Part shown: in pieces, positions 19,552 through 19,637 of the stretch
Numbering within the stretch: position 1 is the first letter of the stretch
Layout of the letters: each line of letters begins with the position of its first letter
Source of the DNA: Actinobacteria bacterium 13_1_20CM_4_69_9
Lineage (GTDB): Bacteria > Actinomycetota > Thermoleophilia > Gaiellales > Gaiellaceae
Length of the DNA stretch: 19,637 nt
Assembly: GCA_001920085.1 (NCBI GenBank)
Contig: MNJC01000103.1
Coordinates: 1-19,637, forward strand
Reading direction: 5' to 3'
Program-made: the position numbers and the translations under genes
Notes under the pieces: model-generated
What the model saw: only the letters and a program-made list of their open reading frames with translations
Database searches by the model: none
What the model was told of the DNA's origin: nothing

Positions 19552-19637
19552 TCACGGGTAGGCGCGCGTCGCCTCCACGAGCCCGTTCCGCGCCGACCAG
19601 CGCGCGACGGTCATCTCACCGCGCTCGAGCGCCCAGG
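19552..19637 (-). CDS. 3' end of an unidentified minus-strand gene
   Basis: Read on the minus strand, the last 86 bases give an open frame of 27 residues (starting WALERGEMTVARW and ending VEATRAYP) and then TGA. Codon bias is right for this genome, and the stop lies only 1 bp from the stop of the convergent gene, matching the tight tail-to-tail packing elsewhere. The fragment is too short to identify. Confidence 0.45.
   Translation of the reverse strand, partial: WALERGEMTVARWSARNGLVEATRAYP

Noticed and set aside
1..19637. tRNA, rRNA, CRISPR array, insertion sequence, integrase or attachment site
   Set aside because: Reading both strands showed no transposase or integrase motif, no regularly spaced repeats and no tRNA-like clover pattern. 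Gene packing leaves no room for such elements.

Overview
The window is a gene-dense stretch of a high-GC bacterial chromosome. Codon bias is strong (third positions mostly G or C), GTG starts are frequent, and GTGA or TAGTG stop/start overlaps are common. The order ribF - rpsO - pnp - M16 peptidase - dapB - dapA - RNase J matches, as I recall it, the core cluster of Actinomycetota. Protein flavour and the short single-gene inserts suggest a deep-branching actinobacterium such as Thermoleophilia (Gaiellales or Solirubrobacterales relatives). That placement is an inference; no rRNA or other marker is present to confirm it.

Layout. Positions 1-1085: the 3' part of ribF (FMN/FAD synthesis) and a tiny zinc-ribbon protein. 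1024-4907: a compact gamma-glutamyltransferase-family protein on the minus strand, then a three-gene NodI/NodJ (DrrA/DrrB)-like ABC exporter operon. 4915-7875: rpsO and pnp with a structured leader, a long imperfect hairpin between the two genes, and a terminator hairpin after pnp. 7877-9684: a stand-alone LanC-like zinc protein overlapping a two-domain VOC (glyoxalase-fold) protein. 9644-11811: a galactokinase and a GH4 alpha-galactosidase, divergent from a 14-bp gap, which together would release and phosphorylate galactose. 11819-15470: M16 metallopeptidase, a short DapB, two unrelated GNAT acetyltransferases tail to tail, and DapA (DapA and DapB are lysine/diaminopimelate enzymes). 15381-17243: a membrane HD-GYP-like protein with a C-terminal GAF-like region on the minus strand. 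17338-19550: RNase J and a translationally coupled helical protein of unknown function. The last 86 bases hold the 3' end of a minus-strand gene.

Two architectural features stand out. First, all four complete convergent gene pairs overlap at their 3' ends (25-90 bp). Every complete minus-strand gene is a single gene set between plus-strand genes, and for three of the four the divergent gap is only 14-22 bp. Second, seven start codons lack a Shine-Dalgarno sequence and instead sit 6-9 nt after a TANNNT or near-TATAAT hexamer, which is the signature of leaderless transcripts. At two divergent gaps the opposing -10 elements overlap or interleave. The genes with clear Shine-Dalgarno sites are rpsO, pnp and the gene after RNase J.

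I found no mobile element, CRISPR array, tRNA or rRNA, and no convincing defence or biosynthetic system. The most promising points for follow-up are the bidirectional leaderless promoters, the rpsO-pnp RNA hairpin, the LanC-like/VOC pair, the GGT-like protein with an altered substrate-binding motif, and the HD-TM-GAF protein.
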